Source: Lactarius indigo (lineage: Eukaryota; Basidiomycota; Agaricomycetes; Russulales; Russulaceae). Taken from it: DNA of 64,000 bases. The DNA lies in NCBI GenBank assembly GCA_025766275.1, contig JAFKAC010000197.1, positions 1 to 64,000 on the forward strand. The letters run 5' to 3'. A model generated the notes under the pieces. That model was given only the letters and a program-made list of their open reading frames with translations, ran no database searches and had not been told where the DNA came from. Both the position numbers and the translations under genes were made by a program. Every line of letters begins with the position of its first letter. Position 1 is the stretch's first letter. Below, piece by piece: positions 43,463 to 55,227 of this stretch.

Positions 43463-44509
43463 CTCCCTCTCCCCACCCTCCGACTTGTCACTTCGAGCGC
43501 AATACGTCACCGCCTTCTGCGCTACGTCCACCACTCAATTTTCTGTTTTTTCTGTTTTTATTTCTTGTTTATATTTGAATTTGTATCGTGCGCCTGAGGG
43601 CGGATTACCTGTAGCACAGCGTCGACTCAAAATACATGTCCGTTTTCCTTCTATAATATTTTAAGTCCTCCCCACTCCATCAGAAATGGAGTGGTTTTAT
43701 TTCCGTCAAGCATTGAAACGTTGAAAGTCGGAGCGAGTGCGTCGTGTGCCCGGTTCCTGTGACACCCGTTGGAGCGGGGGACAAACTAATAGCTGCGCCC
43801 TTGACTGTGCCTGCCACATGCAGTGATCGCATGACTACTCGCGTACCTCTATTGTTCTTTAGACCAGCACTGCCACACGGCATTCATAGATTACATATAT
43901 TTTGGGCTTGATTTTGGGGTCGCGGCTTTGTGTCGCTAAGAGCCCGCCAAATGACCGGCCCCACATTACCTGATATACAGTAGTCTAGTCAACCGTAAAT
44001 ATTCTTTGCCGATCCTGTCACTTGGCGATCACTAATCAGAGGTTTTCCACACTTTCGCATCAATGTCCACAAGAATGTCCATCTCAATAATTGTGGTGCC
44101 GTTCCATTTTGAGTGGTTTATTTGTTCAGAAAACCACGCAGGGAGAGAACAAATCTATTCAGATTGGCAAGAAATTTTTAAGGGAGAACGCAAGGGAGAA
44201 CACGTAGTGCACAATGGCAAACAAACCCCGTCCGCGATTGCCGAAGTAACTTTTGAACTCGAACATCGGTCCGGTTCTCCGGCTCTAATCGGCCGTGTAG
44301 CAGGCGGATAGACCTTGTGAATCGTAGGAGGGGGAATTTCTTTTTCTTTCCCTTCGTTACCGCGTACATGTGCCGTACTGGCAGGTAATAAAATTTCAGA
44401 GTGGTCTCTAGTTGTAGTTGGGTCAATGTGACACCAAAGCGTGTTCTCTGATCTTGCAACGCCACACAGTCAACTGTGGATAAACTCGTTCACTGACTTG
44501 TCTCCCCCT
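43463..44509. other. Intergenic
   Basis: No recognised gene. An 82-codon frame at 44063-44311 shows no family motif. The 5' exon of the REB1-like gene could extend into 44430-44509, where the frame is open upstream of the chosen ATG. Confidence 0.4.
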
Positions 44510-45902
44510 ATGGATGATGTGCCCTTGGAAGACCAGGCGGAATTCCTGGCGACACGATGGATGAGTGTCAAACAATTTGAGGATGCTGGTGAGATTTGGT
44601 TCATATATTTTCAGCAACGACTCTGAACTGCACGCAACCAGGAATTATTTGTCGCAAGGGGGCGTTCTCAAAGGAGGAGATACAAAAAATTCACGATACG
44701 ATTCAGATGTACCAGAAGGTTCGTAGGACGTCAAGACTGGTAACCTTTCTTTTTTTCATCTGCCTGCCTATTTCTGTCCAGGAAAACAACTTAGATGACG
44801 AGCAATTGGACGGTTTAATACACTCTTCTGAGCCTGCCAAGGGATTTTGGAGCTGCGTCGGTCAGCATTTATTTGGTTTGTTGCATATTCATACTGATAT
44901 GTGGCCTCAGCTCGTGCCATGCCCCGGAGGGGGGTGAAGTCGGTCTTTTATCACATTCGGCGTGCACGCGACTGCCTTGGAAAGGCTGGGAAGTGGAGTG
45001 CGGCGGAGGACGATCAACTGCGAATGTGGGTACATCCTGCCAGAGTTGACATACGCTATTGTCTGACCCTCCAACCCAGAGCTGTCCAGACGCACGGAAA
45101 GGACTGGGTCGCTGTCGTGGACTTAGTGCAGCGTTCGGCCGCCGATTGTAGCGACCGGTTCCGTCAGCATGTACAATTTAAGGGAACTAAACGGAAAGGT
45201 GAGTCTCAAAGACAGCATCGCTGACTTTTCTCCTTATGCATCCGACGCTGCGCATGTCAAAAGGAGCCTGGTCATCGGAGGAGGAGGGCCAACTTTTACG
45301 TGCAATTGAGGGATTGGCTCGGGATGGTAAATCGGACATGTCAGCTCGAGGATTCTGGGTTTTCGTGTCAAAGGCAATGGGCGCAACACGGACACCAAAG
45401 CAATGTCAAAGTAAATGGTGTGTTCTTCGCTCATTTATAAAATCATCGTGTCCATGCGATTCCACAGGTCTGACATGCTTGGAGGGAAAGCGTGGAAAGA
45501 AGATGATAGCTACGTTCTCGTATGCAAGTACGTGTCGTGTGTTGTCGGTTTTGTGTTGGCTGACCACCAAGCATAGGATCGCTTCTCTCAATGTCGATGA
45601 CGAAAATGACATCAACTGGAGGTTCCTCAGTGACCCCGCGTGGAACATGTGGAGTGACTGTATCCTTCGGCAAAAATGGAGACAGTTGAAAGCCTCTTGC
45701 AATGCCGATAGTATGAGTCATCGTGGTGGGTACACGACGTCCATCCTGTTTTTTTCACCTCACATACTTGATAGACGTCGTACATCACCTCGTGACCCAG
45801 GTCTCTACAACGAGAAAAGTGCCTACGCCCTGCTCAGCAGGCATGTCCGCACCTCCGCCACCTTCACCTTCTTCTGCCTCCGACGCTCGAAGGAGTCCTT
45901 AG
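44510..45902 (+). CDS. REB1/TTF1-like Myb-domain DNA-binding protein
   Basis: Nine exons keep one frame: 44510-44588, 44615-44718, 44782-44860, 44911-45025, 45080-45198, 45264-45417, 45468-45527, 45577-45722, 45775-45902. The sum is 984 nt, 327 residues. Two Myb/SANT repeats are visible: GKWSAAEDDQLR...DWVAVVDLVQRSAADCSDRF and GAWSSEEEGQLL...FVSKAMGATRTPKQCQSKW, with the typical spaced Trp residues, then a third SANT-like stretch (AWKEDDSYVLV...WNMWS). Proteins of this group (REB1, TTF1) bind DNA in the nucleus, set RNA polymerase I termination and fork barriers, or act as activators. The binding site cannot be predicted. All frames are intact, unlike most neighbours. Confidence 0.78.
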
Positions 45903-46486
45903 GAATGCCGGTAGTCATCCTTCTTATACACTACCGCGTTTTCGGCCCCCGAGTGTGCGTATACCAACCCCTGAGTAGAGAGTACTTCATCTCTCATTTG
46001 TCATGCCCTCGATATCGATCAGTTTCCCACTTTGTATCTAATTTTGTTATCCTATCAATACATTATGCGACTCAGGACTGCCATGAAGGAAGTGCGATGC
46101 CTCTTGATCTCTGACCAGTGGCTGTACTTGACCGACTACTCGTAAGTACCCCTCTCTCGCTTTCAACAACTTAATAGCACCCCTTTCCAGGACAGGACGA
46201 TGGCCAACCCATGGTCGTGAGTAGCGGGCATCCAGAACCTTTGGGAGATAATGAGCACAGGTAAGACCAATAATCGAAATGATATCAGGTCGACTTACCT
46301 GACAAGCTGTGAGGTTTATTTCTGAGACAAACTCGCAAGATCCAGTCCACCATCTGGCGTCAAGGCGCATCGGATCTCGTGCGTATGCTCCACATCCTTT
46401 CGTTCGGCATATATCCTTACATTTATATATTCTCTGGTCTTTTTCTTTTTCCTTGCTTCATGTCGTAGCCCGCTGAAAGGGTAAGG
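45903..46486. other. Unresolved region with splice-like signals on both strands
   Basis: A plus-strand intron candidate at 46141-46190 (GTAAGT...TTCCAG) and a 107-codon minus-strand frame (46047-46370) overlap. I could not decide between them and recognise no family. Confidence 0.3.
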
Positions 46487-47326
46487 TCATTTGCTCGGAA
46501 TTGCAATTGTCGACGACTGGGAAGCCAGATCCGATATAGGAGCAGCGTTTGGAGGAATATACACTGGGTGACCTATCAATGCTGGTGCCGTGCAAGGGCC
46601 ATTCGGTACGACTGGAGGGACGGTCCCATCCGAGATGTCGCGTGTGTCCACAGCCATATCATGATGTAAGTGCCCTACTATTGTGGGCCGAGCGAATTGG
46701 ACAGTCGACGACTGGGAAACCAGATCCGATATGGGAGCAGTATTTGCAGAAGGAATATGCACTAGATGGCCTGCCAATGCTGGTCCCGCGTCTATTCGAG
46801 GAATTTTCGGTGCGACTAGGGGGGCGGTCTCGTCCGAGATGTTAGGTGTGTCCACTGCCATATGTAAGTGCTCTACTGTTGGCTGGGCGAATTGGACAGT
46901 GTTTGGTTCCTTGCCCCGACGTCATCGTTTTCGGTCTCTGTCCTCTGCATCGTCGATGGTACGTTTATTATTCTGTCGGATCACGATTTGATGTTTAGTT
47001 CTATATATCTAAGGAGATACTCACGATTCGTGGCAAGAAGTACGGAAGTCTAATCTTCAATCCTGTTTGTTCTGTGTTTCTGTGAACCTCTTGCTCCTGC
47101 TAGCTCGGCTGTTAATGGTAGCGGTAAGCGACGATGAGTGTTGTCTCACACGGCTCAATAGTGCCTTGATATACTGCTTTTTCAGGTGTCTTGAACCTTC
47201 CTTACCGACTTCAATGCTGTTCCTGGTACATAACTCCTGCAGGACAGCAATACTGTACCGTTGAAGGGTCTTCTCATTATGGCGGCACTGCCGGAGGGCC
47301 TGCTCAGCGTGTTCTATCGTGTACAT
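46487..47326 (-). CDS. Unknown gene with SAP-like N-terminus and 65-residue tandem repeats
   Basis: On the minus strand, an 89-codon opening (47326-47057) contains RYSIAVLQELCTRNSIEV and YIKALLSRVRQ, a pattern like a SAP helix-turn-helix (DNA-binding). Further on, a 124-codon frame (46861-46487) carries repeats of about 65 residues with the blocks MAVDTxxIS, HIPxANxAPISDL and TVQFAxPT. A third partial repeat precedes it at about 46905-46870. The joining introns were not resolved, so the gene is partial. A degenerate second copy of the N-terminus lies at 48518-48610. Confidence 0.4.
46497..46905. repeat. Direct repeats of about 195 bp
   Basis: Two full units and one partial unit begin with GAATTGGACAGT and CCAGATCCGATAT. 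The period is divisible by three and the minus-strand frame runs through them, so they encode protein repeats. Confidence 0.75.
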
Positions 47327-47390
47327 TGAGAAAGCTTTTCATGGCATTGTACCTTGCTTCTTAAAGCATTAATGGTACAGCACCGTGTTT

Positions 47391-48386
47391 TTTTTTTTTT
47401 TTTTGGACCAGTTTTATTCCGGGACAGTAGATAATACAAGATCGGTCCCTTTCCCCTATAAAGGGAGAAAGGATTTACGAGAAGTAATGTAACGTGCACC
47501 CAAGTGATAATCGTAAGGGAAGAGTGCCACCTCCCAGAGGAAGCGAAGAGGACCATAGGAAAAGGGGGTAGCATACCGCGCAATGAAAAACTAATGGCAG
47601 AGGAGAGATACGTACAAGGGCAGCCGGCTAGGCTGGGTCTGGATCTGGTTCGGAGAGCAGATCGGTGTCAGGCGGTTCGTAACAAGTAGGCCTGGAGCTC
47701 GGCAAGCGCATGTTCCCTGGGGAGTCGGTACTGATGGGGGCACTTCGAGATCCGGGGAAGAGGCCAGCTTGGTGAGTTGGAGGCGTAGGAAGGTGTACAC
47801 CAGGTCCCGTTCGCCGGAGAAGAGGTTGGCGGGCTCATGGTCAAGGATGGGTGGGTGTTGGAAGAGGAGAGACCGGTGTCGGGTATAGCGGGGGCACTCG
47901 TAGACGAGGTGGAGGAAGGATTTGTCCCGGTACCCACAAGAGCAGTGGTTGACTTCGGGAGGGAGATCTGGGCGGTGTCGTCGGGTGTAGTCGGAAGTGA
48001 AGGAGTGGAGTGTTGCGAGTTGCAAGGCAGTGGCGTGTGTGCGCCGGGTAATCAGAGTATACCCTGCCTCGGGCTTTTCGGGGGGTATGGCAGCCGACCA
48101 TAAGGGATGATTCCGGCCATCAGGTGGACGGTGATAGTGGATAGAGTGGCCGTAAGCGTTGGGTAATTTGTTGGATGTACGCAATGTCTGAACCCATTCT
48201 AGGCCCCACGCTTTGAAGGCGTTGGAACGGCATTGCTTTTTGACGAACGCGGCGGATTGCACACGTCGTAAGGTGGCTTGAGGGGCCTTGGTGCATGCCT
48301 CGAGCGCTGCGCGCCTCGCCTGTGTGTCCGCTGCTCTCTTCTGGTTGGCTCCAGCCCACACGAGGTGGATCCTCGTGTCCTAACTG
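47391..48386 (-). mobile_element. 5'-truncated LINE (non-LTR retrotransposon)
   Basis: About 996 bp with a 3' poly(A) tail (poly-T at 47391-47402 on the plus strand) and an 11-bp target duplication GCACCGTGTTT (47380-47390 and 48387-48397). It carries the last part of ORF2 on the minus strand. Truncation at the 5' end and the tail show target-primed reverse transcription. Confidence 0.9.
47591..48361 (-). pseudogene. LINE ORF2 C-terminus (RNase H end and zinc-binding tail)
   Basis: A 256-codon frame. The central part ends with the C-terminal CCHC motif of I/Tad-like LINEs (HCSCGYRDKSFLHLVYECPRY), which follows RT and RNase H in these elements. RT itself is absent because of 5' truncation, so no active enzyme can be made. 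Confidence 0.85.
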
Positions 48387-48397
48387 GCACCGTGTTT

Positions 48398-49103
48398 CGT
48401 CGCTAAGGGATTCGCGAAACAGACGCCCATGGCTATCCTACAATTGACATTACAATTGACACCATGGCGATCTCTGGCGATGACAACAAACTAATTATCA
48501 CTAGGTTAATTGGCTGACGCTCCTGCAGGACTGCATTACTGTACAAATGAAGAGTCTTCCCTTCTTGATGGCACTGCAGAAAGGCTTACTCAGCGTGATT
48601 TATCGTGTACGGGGGAAGATTTGTCGTAAAGTTATATTGCTCTCCTATCAAGTAATCTACTCACTAACAATGCCGCATGATATTTCGTCTCTAGGCCTAG
48701 GGTATTCACGTAGCATGTGTGCCCGTATATCCCACAATTGACATCACGGCAATCATTGACTGACTATAAGCAGACTCCGCTTACCCGCTCCTGCCCGTCG
48801 TGAAATATGACATTCGACCGTACGGTTTTTTCCCTGTTGAGGATCGGATCCAAGTGCTATGTAGATTCAGACTCCTTCCCGTCGGCTCGCGCGTAAGAGA
48901 TGCGTGCGCCCTCACCTTCCTATTATATCCAAACTTCGCGTCTCGTTACGCTTGGGACCGACTGGGGACTTTTGTGTCGGCATTTTCCGGGGCGTGGCAC
49001 ATCGAGGTCCTTCGTCGCTATATCTGCTGTTTTATTATTGAGATGTGCGTATCTATACCGGGAATTGTTAATTAATGTACATACGCCCAAATCCATGAGC
49101 GCA
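48398..49103. other. Unassigned; contains a diverged duplicate of 47228-47327
   Basis: About 90 bp at 48518-48610 match the 5' end of the SAP-like gene (CTCCTGCAGGAC, then CTCAGCGTG, TCTATCGTGTAC-like) with stops in frame. The remainder shows no gene; the 5' exons of the DUF6589 gene may lie here. Confidence 0.5.
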
Positions 49104-51799
49104 TGAAGTCCTTTGGAGGTCCCAGACTGCAGACTCTATACCTTGCCATACGCAGTACATGTGCGCCCCGAACTCATTACTGTCCTCTGTCATCTCTCTG
49201 AACACAGGTACTCGATATCCTCACTAGCGGAGGATGTCCTTGCTTCCCAAACGCGCGATCTGAGATATCAAGCAGTACAGTCAGCCAAAGACCAACTGGA
49301 GCGCAAGGCTGTTAATGTATGCGCCCACCTTGTCAATCACATCCCAACTTCTGCTTCGGTATCTGCTTGGGCTCTTCAGAATACACACCTGGTGCTGAGG
49401 AGAGAAGCTGAGGAGTTGACGAATAAAGACCATGGCCTTCGGTTTCATGCAAACGCTGCTACCGTGGAGCAAGTCGAGTCAACTTTCACGCCCCAACTTG
49501 CAGGAAAGATTCGGCATGTTGCCCCGACTCTGTGGGCATTCATATTCACCTTACTTGGCACACTCGACAAGCGGGATCCATGTCACATAGTTGACCCCAT
49601 GGCCGTCGACTTGCATGGGGTCTTTGATGAATCCGAAAGAAATCTTGGAGAGCTCGGTGAAGAAACGCCTGCCAGCGAGACTGAAAGTGATGCTGGTATT
49701 GGCTTGGATTCGGATTCGGAAGACAACTTGAGGCGCCCTCGGAAGAGAACGCAGAAAGATGTATCTGCAAAGAACATAGCCCTTCGGGTCATTGTGCGTC
49801 GCAGCTCCATTTGAACAACATCACATATTGTTTACTTACACACAGCGTACTCCAACTTCATTAGAAAACGGTTGTCTGTGCCAGTATCATCCTTAAGAGC
49901 GCGAACAAAGACTGCAATCACTTACAGAGCATCGTGGGGATCTTCGTACACTCGGCGAATGTCCCTCAGCGTGCCATCGAAGCCCCCGCGCACGCAGGTC
50001 TGTCAATAAGTATCAAGTTCATCCAGAGGGCCGTGAAGTCAATGTCGAACGGCAGTACACATGGGATCAAAGGCCGTCTTCGCTCGCTCAAAGCGGCCAT
50101 TGCCTATGACAATTTTGATACCAATCTCAAGACTTCCGAACCAACGCTCACTCACCGGCCATCATTCGTGAGCGCTACATCTGCTACAGCAATACCACTT
50201 GTGGGCGTCGAAGATATTGAAGTGCTGCGGTGTTTTGAGGAACTGTGGAAGAAGGGCCCTCGAAATCCTTCACCCCTGGCCACACCCGCGGTATTCGACG
50301 AATTTGATCTGGTGAAATACCACCTGACAGACCGCCACAATCAACCAAGCCCTGGAAGAGACATCAGTCCACAGCAAGAGGCATTCGCGTGGCACGTACA
50401 AGAAATCCTGGTGAACCATGGCCAGTATTTTGGAAAACCGTCCAAGAGCCTTGGGACGATTGACTCAGTCCTCGCGATTTCACTGACAAGGACAGAGCGG
50501 ATACCTATGAGGTCCATGAAGATTAAACAGTAACCAGTCGACGGAAGTATTGAAGTTATGGAAAACTTACTCCAGCAAGGTGGTCTAGGTGGCGCTACCG
50601 GTCCTGGGTTCTCGACCGGTGGAAATGTTGACATATCTGAGTTTGTACCCTTCGTCCACGGAGATCCCTTGGCGAAGGAACGCCTGGATACGATCAGGGA
50701 CTCTCGACGCATAGAAGACACACCTAAAAACCGGTTTCAGTTCGCCATCTTCCTGTTGGGGCTATTTCATTATAAGATGGCCTGCGTGGGTGCTCTGCGG
50801 AGGACTTATCTTCGGGAAAAGGAAGGGCGCAGTGACTTAAACAGCACGTACCAGCATGTGGGGATTCTACGGCCCCGCGAGGCTGGCATTATGGCCACTA
50901 AGCCAGGCTTTCGCCGGATGCGTGATGCGGTCCATCATGAACTACGCGCCACCATCCTTGAGTGCTGGCGGCTTGAGGTCTCTGCACTGGGTCCAGAAAA
51001 ATGGACATCTCTTGAGGCATTCGCAGAATCAAAGCCGGACTGGGGCCTAGTTGCCAAGATTTCCGAAGAGATCGTTCGGAAGTATGCGGCGACGATGGAG
51101 GGCCTATCACAGTCGCGCACAAAACCTGAAGCCGAAAGAGATCAACAATTCGAGAACCAGACCCTGCGAAACCGGGATTACCTCCTCTACGTTGACCTCT
51201 GTAATGCCATGAACGCTGGGGATGTTGGTCGTGTTGAGGCCTCGTTCCTGCCATGGATATATATCTTCTGCGCCACAGGAAAACATAAGCACGCGTCGCA
51301 ATTGGCAAGGTTCATGAAGAACTTACACGAGGTGTATCCTCCTGCTCTGAGGTGAGTTCCATGCGGAAGCCAGCGAGTTGGGGTGCTCATTTGAAAACGA
51401 CAGCCATCTTGTCCTCATGAATTTGTTGCGTAACCCAACGGGGAAGCCCAACTGCCCTCCGACCTGTTGACTGGTTGGTAGAGCGGAATAATCTATATAC
51501 AAAGGTGAGCAGACAAGCGTTACAAACTAAGACTTACCATCGCCGGCTTCCAGGTCATTTATTCGGGGAGTGGCCCGAATAGCAACATCGACTACATCTG
51601 CAAGCAACCGCCTCCCATTGAGGTGTTCAGGAGCTGCCATGTCATGGTCGAGTCCGCGTTTCAACTTACAAACCGCACCCTCAAACATACGCCTCCGGAT
51701 ATGACCGCAACAATTGAGAGGCTGCGTGCATACATGCAGTCATCAGGCACGTGTGGTTTGACGCGACTTAGCTTGTTTAGGCATGTGTTTCACGAGGAA
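49104..51799 (+). pseudogene. DUF6589 family protein, inactivated
   Basis: Blocks typical of DUF6589, a family greatly expanded in Agaricomycetes and of unknown function, follow in order: ISSLAEDVLAS and FTPQLAGKIRHVAPTLW (49200-49540), LQSIVGIFVHSANVPQRAIE (49920-49985), KGRLRSLKAAIAYDNFD (50070-50120), AIPMRSMKIKQ-like end at 50530, VPFVHGDPLAKERL (50645), NRFQFAIFLLGLFHYKMA (50730), LPWIYIFCATGKHKHA (51250), VIYSGSGPNSNIDYICKQ-like (51555). An in-frame TAA at 50531-50533 stands where related proteins have Ser, and a one-base shift near 51455 breaks PVDWLVERNNLY. The 3' end runs into a fold-back repeat at 51800. Confidence 0.72.
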
Positions 51800-52067
51800 A
51801 GGTGCGTATGTATGGTGACAGAGGAAGGGAGACGGAGGAAAGGGTGTTCGGGAGTGCCCGAACATGGTAATATAGTGCGCTACTCCGGGTGCGTCCCAAA
51901 GCCTGCACGTGCTGTGGCGACCTTGGCATATGCCGGTGAGCCTGTGGCAGATCTATCACGTGCAGGATTTAGGACGCACCCGGAGTAGCGCACTATATTA
52001 CCATGTTCGGGCACTCCCGAACACCCTTTTCTCCGTCTCCCTTCCTCCGTCACCATACATACGCGCC
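51800..52067. mobile_element. Fold-back / MITE-like inverted repeat
   Basis: Arms of about 112 bp (51800-51911 and 51957-52067) are nearly perfect reverse complements around a 45-bp centre. The terminal sequence is AGGTGCGTATGTATGGTGAC. There is no coding capacity. I could not find a target duplication. It interrupts the end of the DUF6589 gene and may be a non-autonomous DNA element. Confidence 0.7.
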
Positions 52068-52369
52068 TTCCCTCTATCTCCCTTCCACCACACTCACTCT
52101 ATGACATCCTTAGATACTTAGCGTAACATAGATAAAATAGATGAATTCAATGGAGCGTGGGTGATCGCGAATGCGTCTAGAATAATGCAGACAACATGTA
52201 TTGTGGACAAAATCCACGAGGCATAAGCGTGTGTGGAGCATGGCGGTTAGTATTTCATAATTGTGAGCGTGACTACTCATCTACAACACCACCGTCGCAA
52301 CTATGTCCCAATTCACAGTGCGTACTCATGAATCTTGACAAACCGTCCGAACATTCACTCAATCATATA
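52068..52369. other. Unassigned spacer
   Basis: Short frames only. A splice acceptor (ATATAG) at about 52365-52370 leads into the Spt5-like segment. Confidence 0.4.
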
Positions 52370-53110
52370 GGTACACGACTTTTTTGATCTCGAGGCCACT
52401 GTAGATAGCGAGGAAGAGGAGGAGTTCGAAGACGAAGAACTCGGTGAGTCAGTAGGATTGGTCCCCCGTTGTGTCTTAATCGTACGTAGATCTATTTTTC
52501 AATGACGATGTCGAAGAAGCTACATCGGACTGGGGTTCGAGGCTCACCTCTCCCGCGCCAACGAATTTCACCAAACAAACATTGGAGATGCGAGCTGGTG
52601 TCACTCGGAGGTCTACCCACGCAGCCGCGAACTATGACGAGGGTGTCCCAAGACATTATCTCGTACCCCGGGAGCACGATCCTCATCTGTGGTCAGTTCG
52701 TGTAAAGGTACGTGGTCCAGCTAGCCACTTTACGCGATCTCACACCTTCTATCCAGGACATGAGAGCAACCTCGTAATGCAGATAACCCGGCGCGCAAGC
52801 CTAGGCGATAAACCGGGCGTCGCGTCAGTTTTTGCCCGCGCAGGTATCCCAGGGTTCATTTTCCTGGAAGGTAATCTCTCCGACGTCACTCGCACTGTGC
52901 GCGGCCTCGTTACCGTCTTCACCCGCCTAGCCCCATGCCTGGTCCCCCTGGAGCAGCGTGTTGCCCTGCTGTCGCCACGCAACCCGTTGTCTCGTCCCAC
53001 TGAAGAAGGCCAATGGGTACGTTTGGCGACAACTCTCGCGACTTCGTCTTAGAGGAGAAGGACCTCGCCCCACTCGAGCCCTTAAAGTAGTAATGTTGCT
53101 TCCATATATA
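52370..53110 (+). pseudogene. Spt5-like NGN-domain protein, remnant
   Basis: An acidic stretch as in Spt5 N-termini (DLEATVDSEEEEEFEDEEL, then FFNDDVEEA) is followed by an NGN-like domain (HLWSVRVK, GHESNLVMQITRRA, FARAGIPGFIFLEG, VPLEQRVALL) and the beginning of a KOW-like region. Spt5 is a transcription elongation factor; Agaricomycetes carry many short paralogues of unknown role. After GQWVR the related sequence (GEGPRPTRAL, about 53063) lies in a different frame, and the intron near 52707 cannot be removed without breaking the frame. Likely non-functional. Confidence 0.58.
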
Positions 53111-53536
53111 GAACCAACTGTCAATTGCACGCAGCACGATCACATGCCACCACATAAAACTTTGGGGCAGGCTTGGGGGTTCAAAAAGACACAAGATAAG
53201 TATATGCGCACTCGATTTTCTTATCACTCAACCATGACCTCGCGATCATCCTCCCCAGACAGCGCATATACGCGCCGCAAAAAAGGCCATGGAAGCCACA
53301 ATCCCAACAGCCACTTGGAGAGGGCTTCGTCCGAAGAACTTCCCAGAGAGAGAGGAAAGCTCAAGACACCCCGCCAAAAAACGTGAGGGGTATTATTTAA
53401 TCAACTTTATTAGTTAATAGCTGTTTAACTCTAGCTGCTCAAATCAGCAAGACAGAGTCTTTCAAGCGGAGTCTGAAATGCCCCCTTGCGCCACACTGTG
53501 CCACCTACCATTTTTCCAAGCCACCAAACTAGACAG
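53111..53536. other. Intergenic, upstream of the dioxygenase gene
   Basis: No gene recognised. An open frame from the Spt5-like remnant runs to 53386. The promoter of the following gene should lie here, but no clear TATA box was seen. Confidence 0.4.
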
Positions 53537-55227
53537 ATGGAGCACTCGCCCAAGAACCCTCTACAGCTTCGGGCTGTCAAAGTTGGTAGGTGTCACACCC
53601 CCCTAAACACACCCCAACCCCCTCAGGATGTGCCCCCTGCCCTCCCATGCAGGCTAACGCTCCCCCTTTAGAACCGAGTGTCTATGTGGCGCCTTTGGGC
53701 TGCACGCTTACGGGCGCTTCTATCTCCATCAGTGACTATCTTCATGCCAAGCTGGTCCGGGAGGCTCTCGACGGCCCCCTCACTGACTGTGAGCCCTCTG
53801 ACTCCCAGGGTGAACCCCCCGAGCTCCCCCCTGGGCGCCTGCAGCAACCCCCTCGCTTGCCTGAGCCACCCAGCTCTGCACTGCCAGCTACAGCCCCGCT
53901 CTCCAGGCACGAGAAGGAAAAGGTACGGAAGAAGGACCGGCGGAATAAAAAGCGCTCCATACAGCAGGCTGCAGCTGGCTCTGGCCCAGGCCTTAAACAG
54001 GTCGCAAAGAAGCGCCGTGCTGAGGCAGCTGCAGAGTCCCTGGAGCTGCCCTTCAGCATGGGCGTGGGCGTGCGGGTTACGAAGCCAGGCTGGATTGGAA
54101 GAAAAGCCACCGGCATGCCAAGGCGAGTATACGCAGTGGGGGAGCTCATAGGCGAATATGGCATGACTTGCTTTCCTTGGGACGGCAGGTGCGTAATGCA
54201 TGGTGTCTTTTTTTTCAGGTTGCTCAATAGCGCTGCCCAGGCAAACCCACCCCCTCCTTGATAGGGAGAGGCGCATTATCGGGGTGCTTGTTGGCCAGCC
54301 CCGCGGCCAGGGCTGGGAGGCTGCCAAGGGTGAGGCCTTTGATGCCCTCAGGGTTGCGGCGGGGCAAATGTCCCTCACCGGCAAGGTGTCCTCTCACCGG
54401 CGTGGCACCTTTCCCTGCGTGGCCCACGGGATTTCTTTCGGGGGTGGGCAAGAGGTAGGCTCTCACCTTTCTCCCCTGGCCCGGTGCCCTCCATCTGTTT
54501 GTAGGAGCCTGGCTACCTGGCGCATCAAGGGGATAATGAGGCCGTGCTGGAGCGCCTCATGGAGGTCCCTTCGATCCAGCGCATCTGTAGCTTTGGAAGC
54601 AGTAAGTCCCCAAGTTGCAGATGAGCCGTAGCTTATGGACGCCTAGGTGCCTTCCAAATCTATGGGGCAAGGAACTTTGGGTACATGGTGGCCACGCTGG
54701 AGGAGCTGCGAGCAAGCCGTGACCTTTGTCAAGATGAGGGGCTCAGGCTTCGTCGCCCCTATGACTCCAAGGTTGGGGCCTTCCCCTGCCGCACCTTCAA
54801 CCTCGGGGAGCAGTCTGTTTCCTTCCCCCACACCGACGACGGCAATCTTGCACAGGGGTGGTGCTCCATCACCCCCCTGGGCTCCTTTAACCCAAAGGAA
54901 GGCGGCCACATCATCCTTTGGGACTTTGGGCTTGTGATTGAGTTCCCCCCAGGCTCAACTGTGCTCATACCCTCCGCGCTCATCACGCACTCCAACACCC
55001 CCCTTCAGGCTGGTGAAACGCGCTTCTGTTTGATTCAGTACGCAGCAGGGGGCCTCTTCCGGTGGGTGGAGAATGGCTTTCAGACCCAGGGGGACCGGCT
55101 GGCAAATGCCAGCGAGGAGCAGCGGCGTGCTTTCCTCGCTAAGCAGAATACCAGGTGGTCCAATGCAGTGGGGATGTTTACAACGCTTGATGAGCTCAAC
55201 TGCCCAGCGGCCCATGCTGCAACTTGA
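53537..55227 (+). CDS. TET/JBP-like 2-oxoglutarate/Fe(II) dioxygenase
   Basis: Five exons fit exactly: 53537-53585, 53627-54188, 54241-54454, 54505-54601, 54647-55227. They give 1,503 nt and 500 residues, with GT-AG introns. The C-terminal half is a double-stranded beta-helix dioxygenase. FPHTDDGN has the iron ligands H369 and D371, THSN has H422, and GETRF has R433 for 2-oxoglutarate, followed by QYAAGGLFRW, typical of the fungal TET/JBP family. Such enzymes oxidise 5-methylcytosine in DNA; the substrate of this one is inferred. Residues about 120-165 are very basic (HEKEKVRKKDRRNKKR), suiting nuclear import or DNA contact. The family is expanded in basidiomycetes and linked to transposons. 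Neighbours are decayed; this gene is not. Confidence 0.85.
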
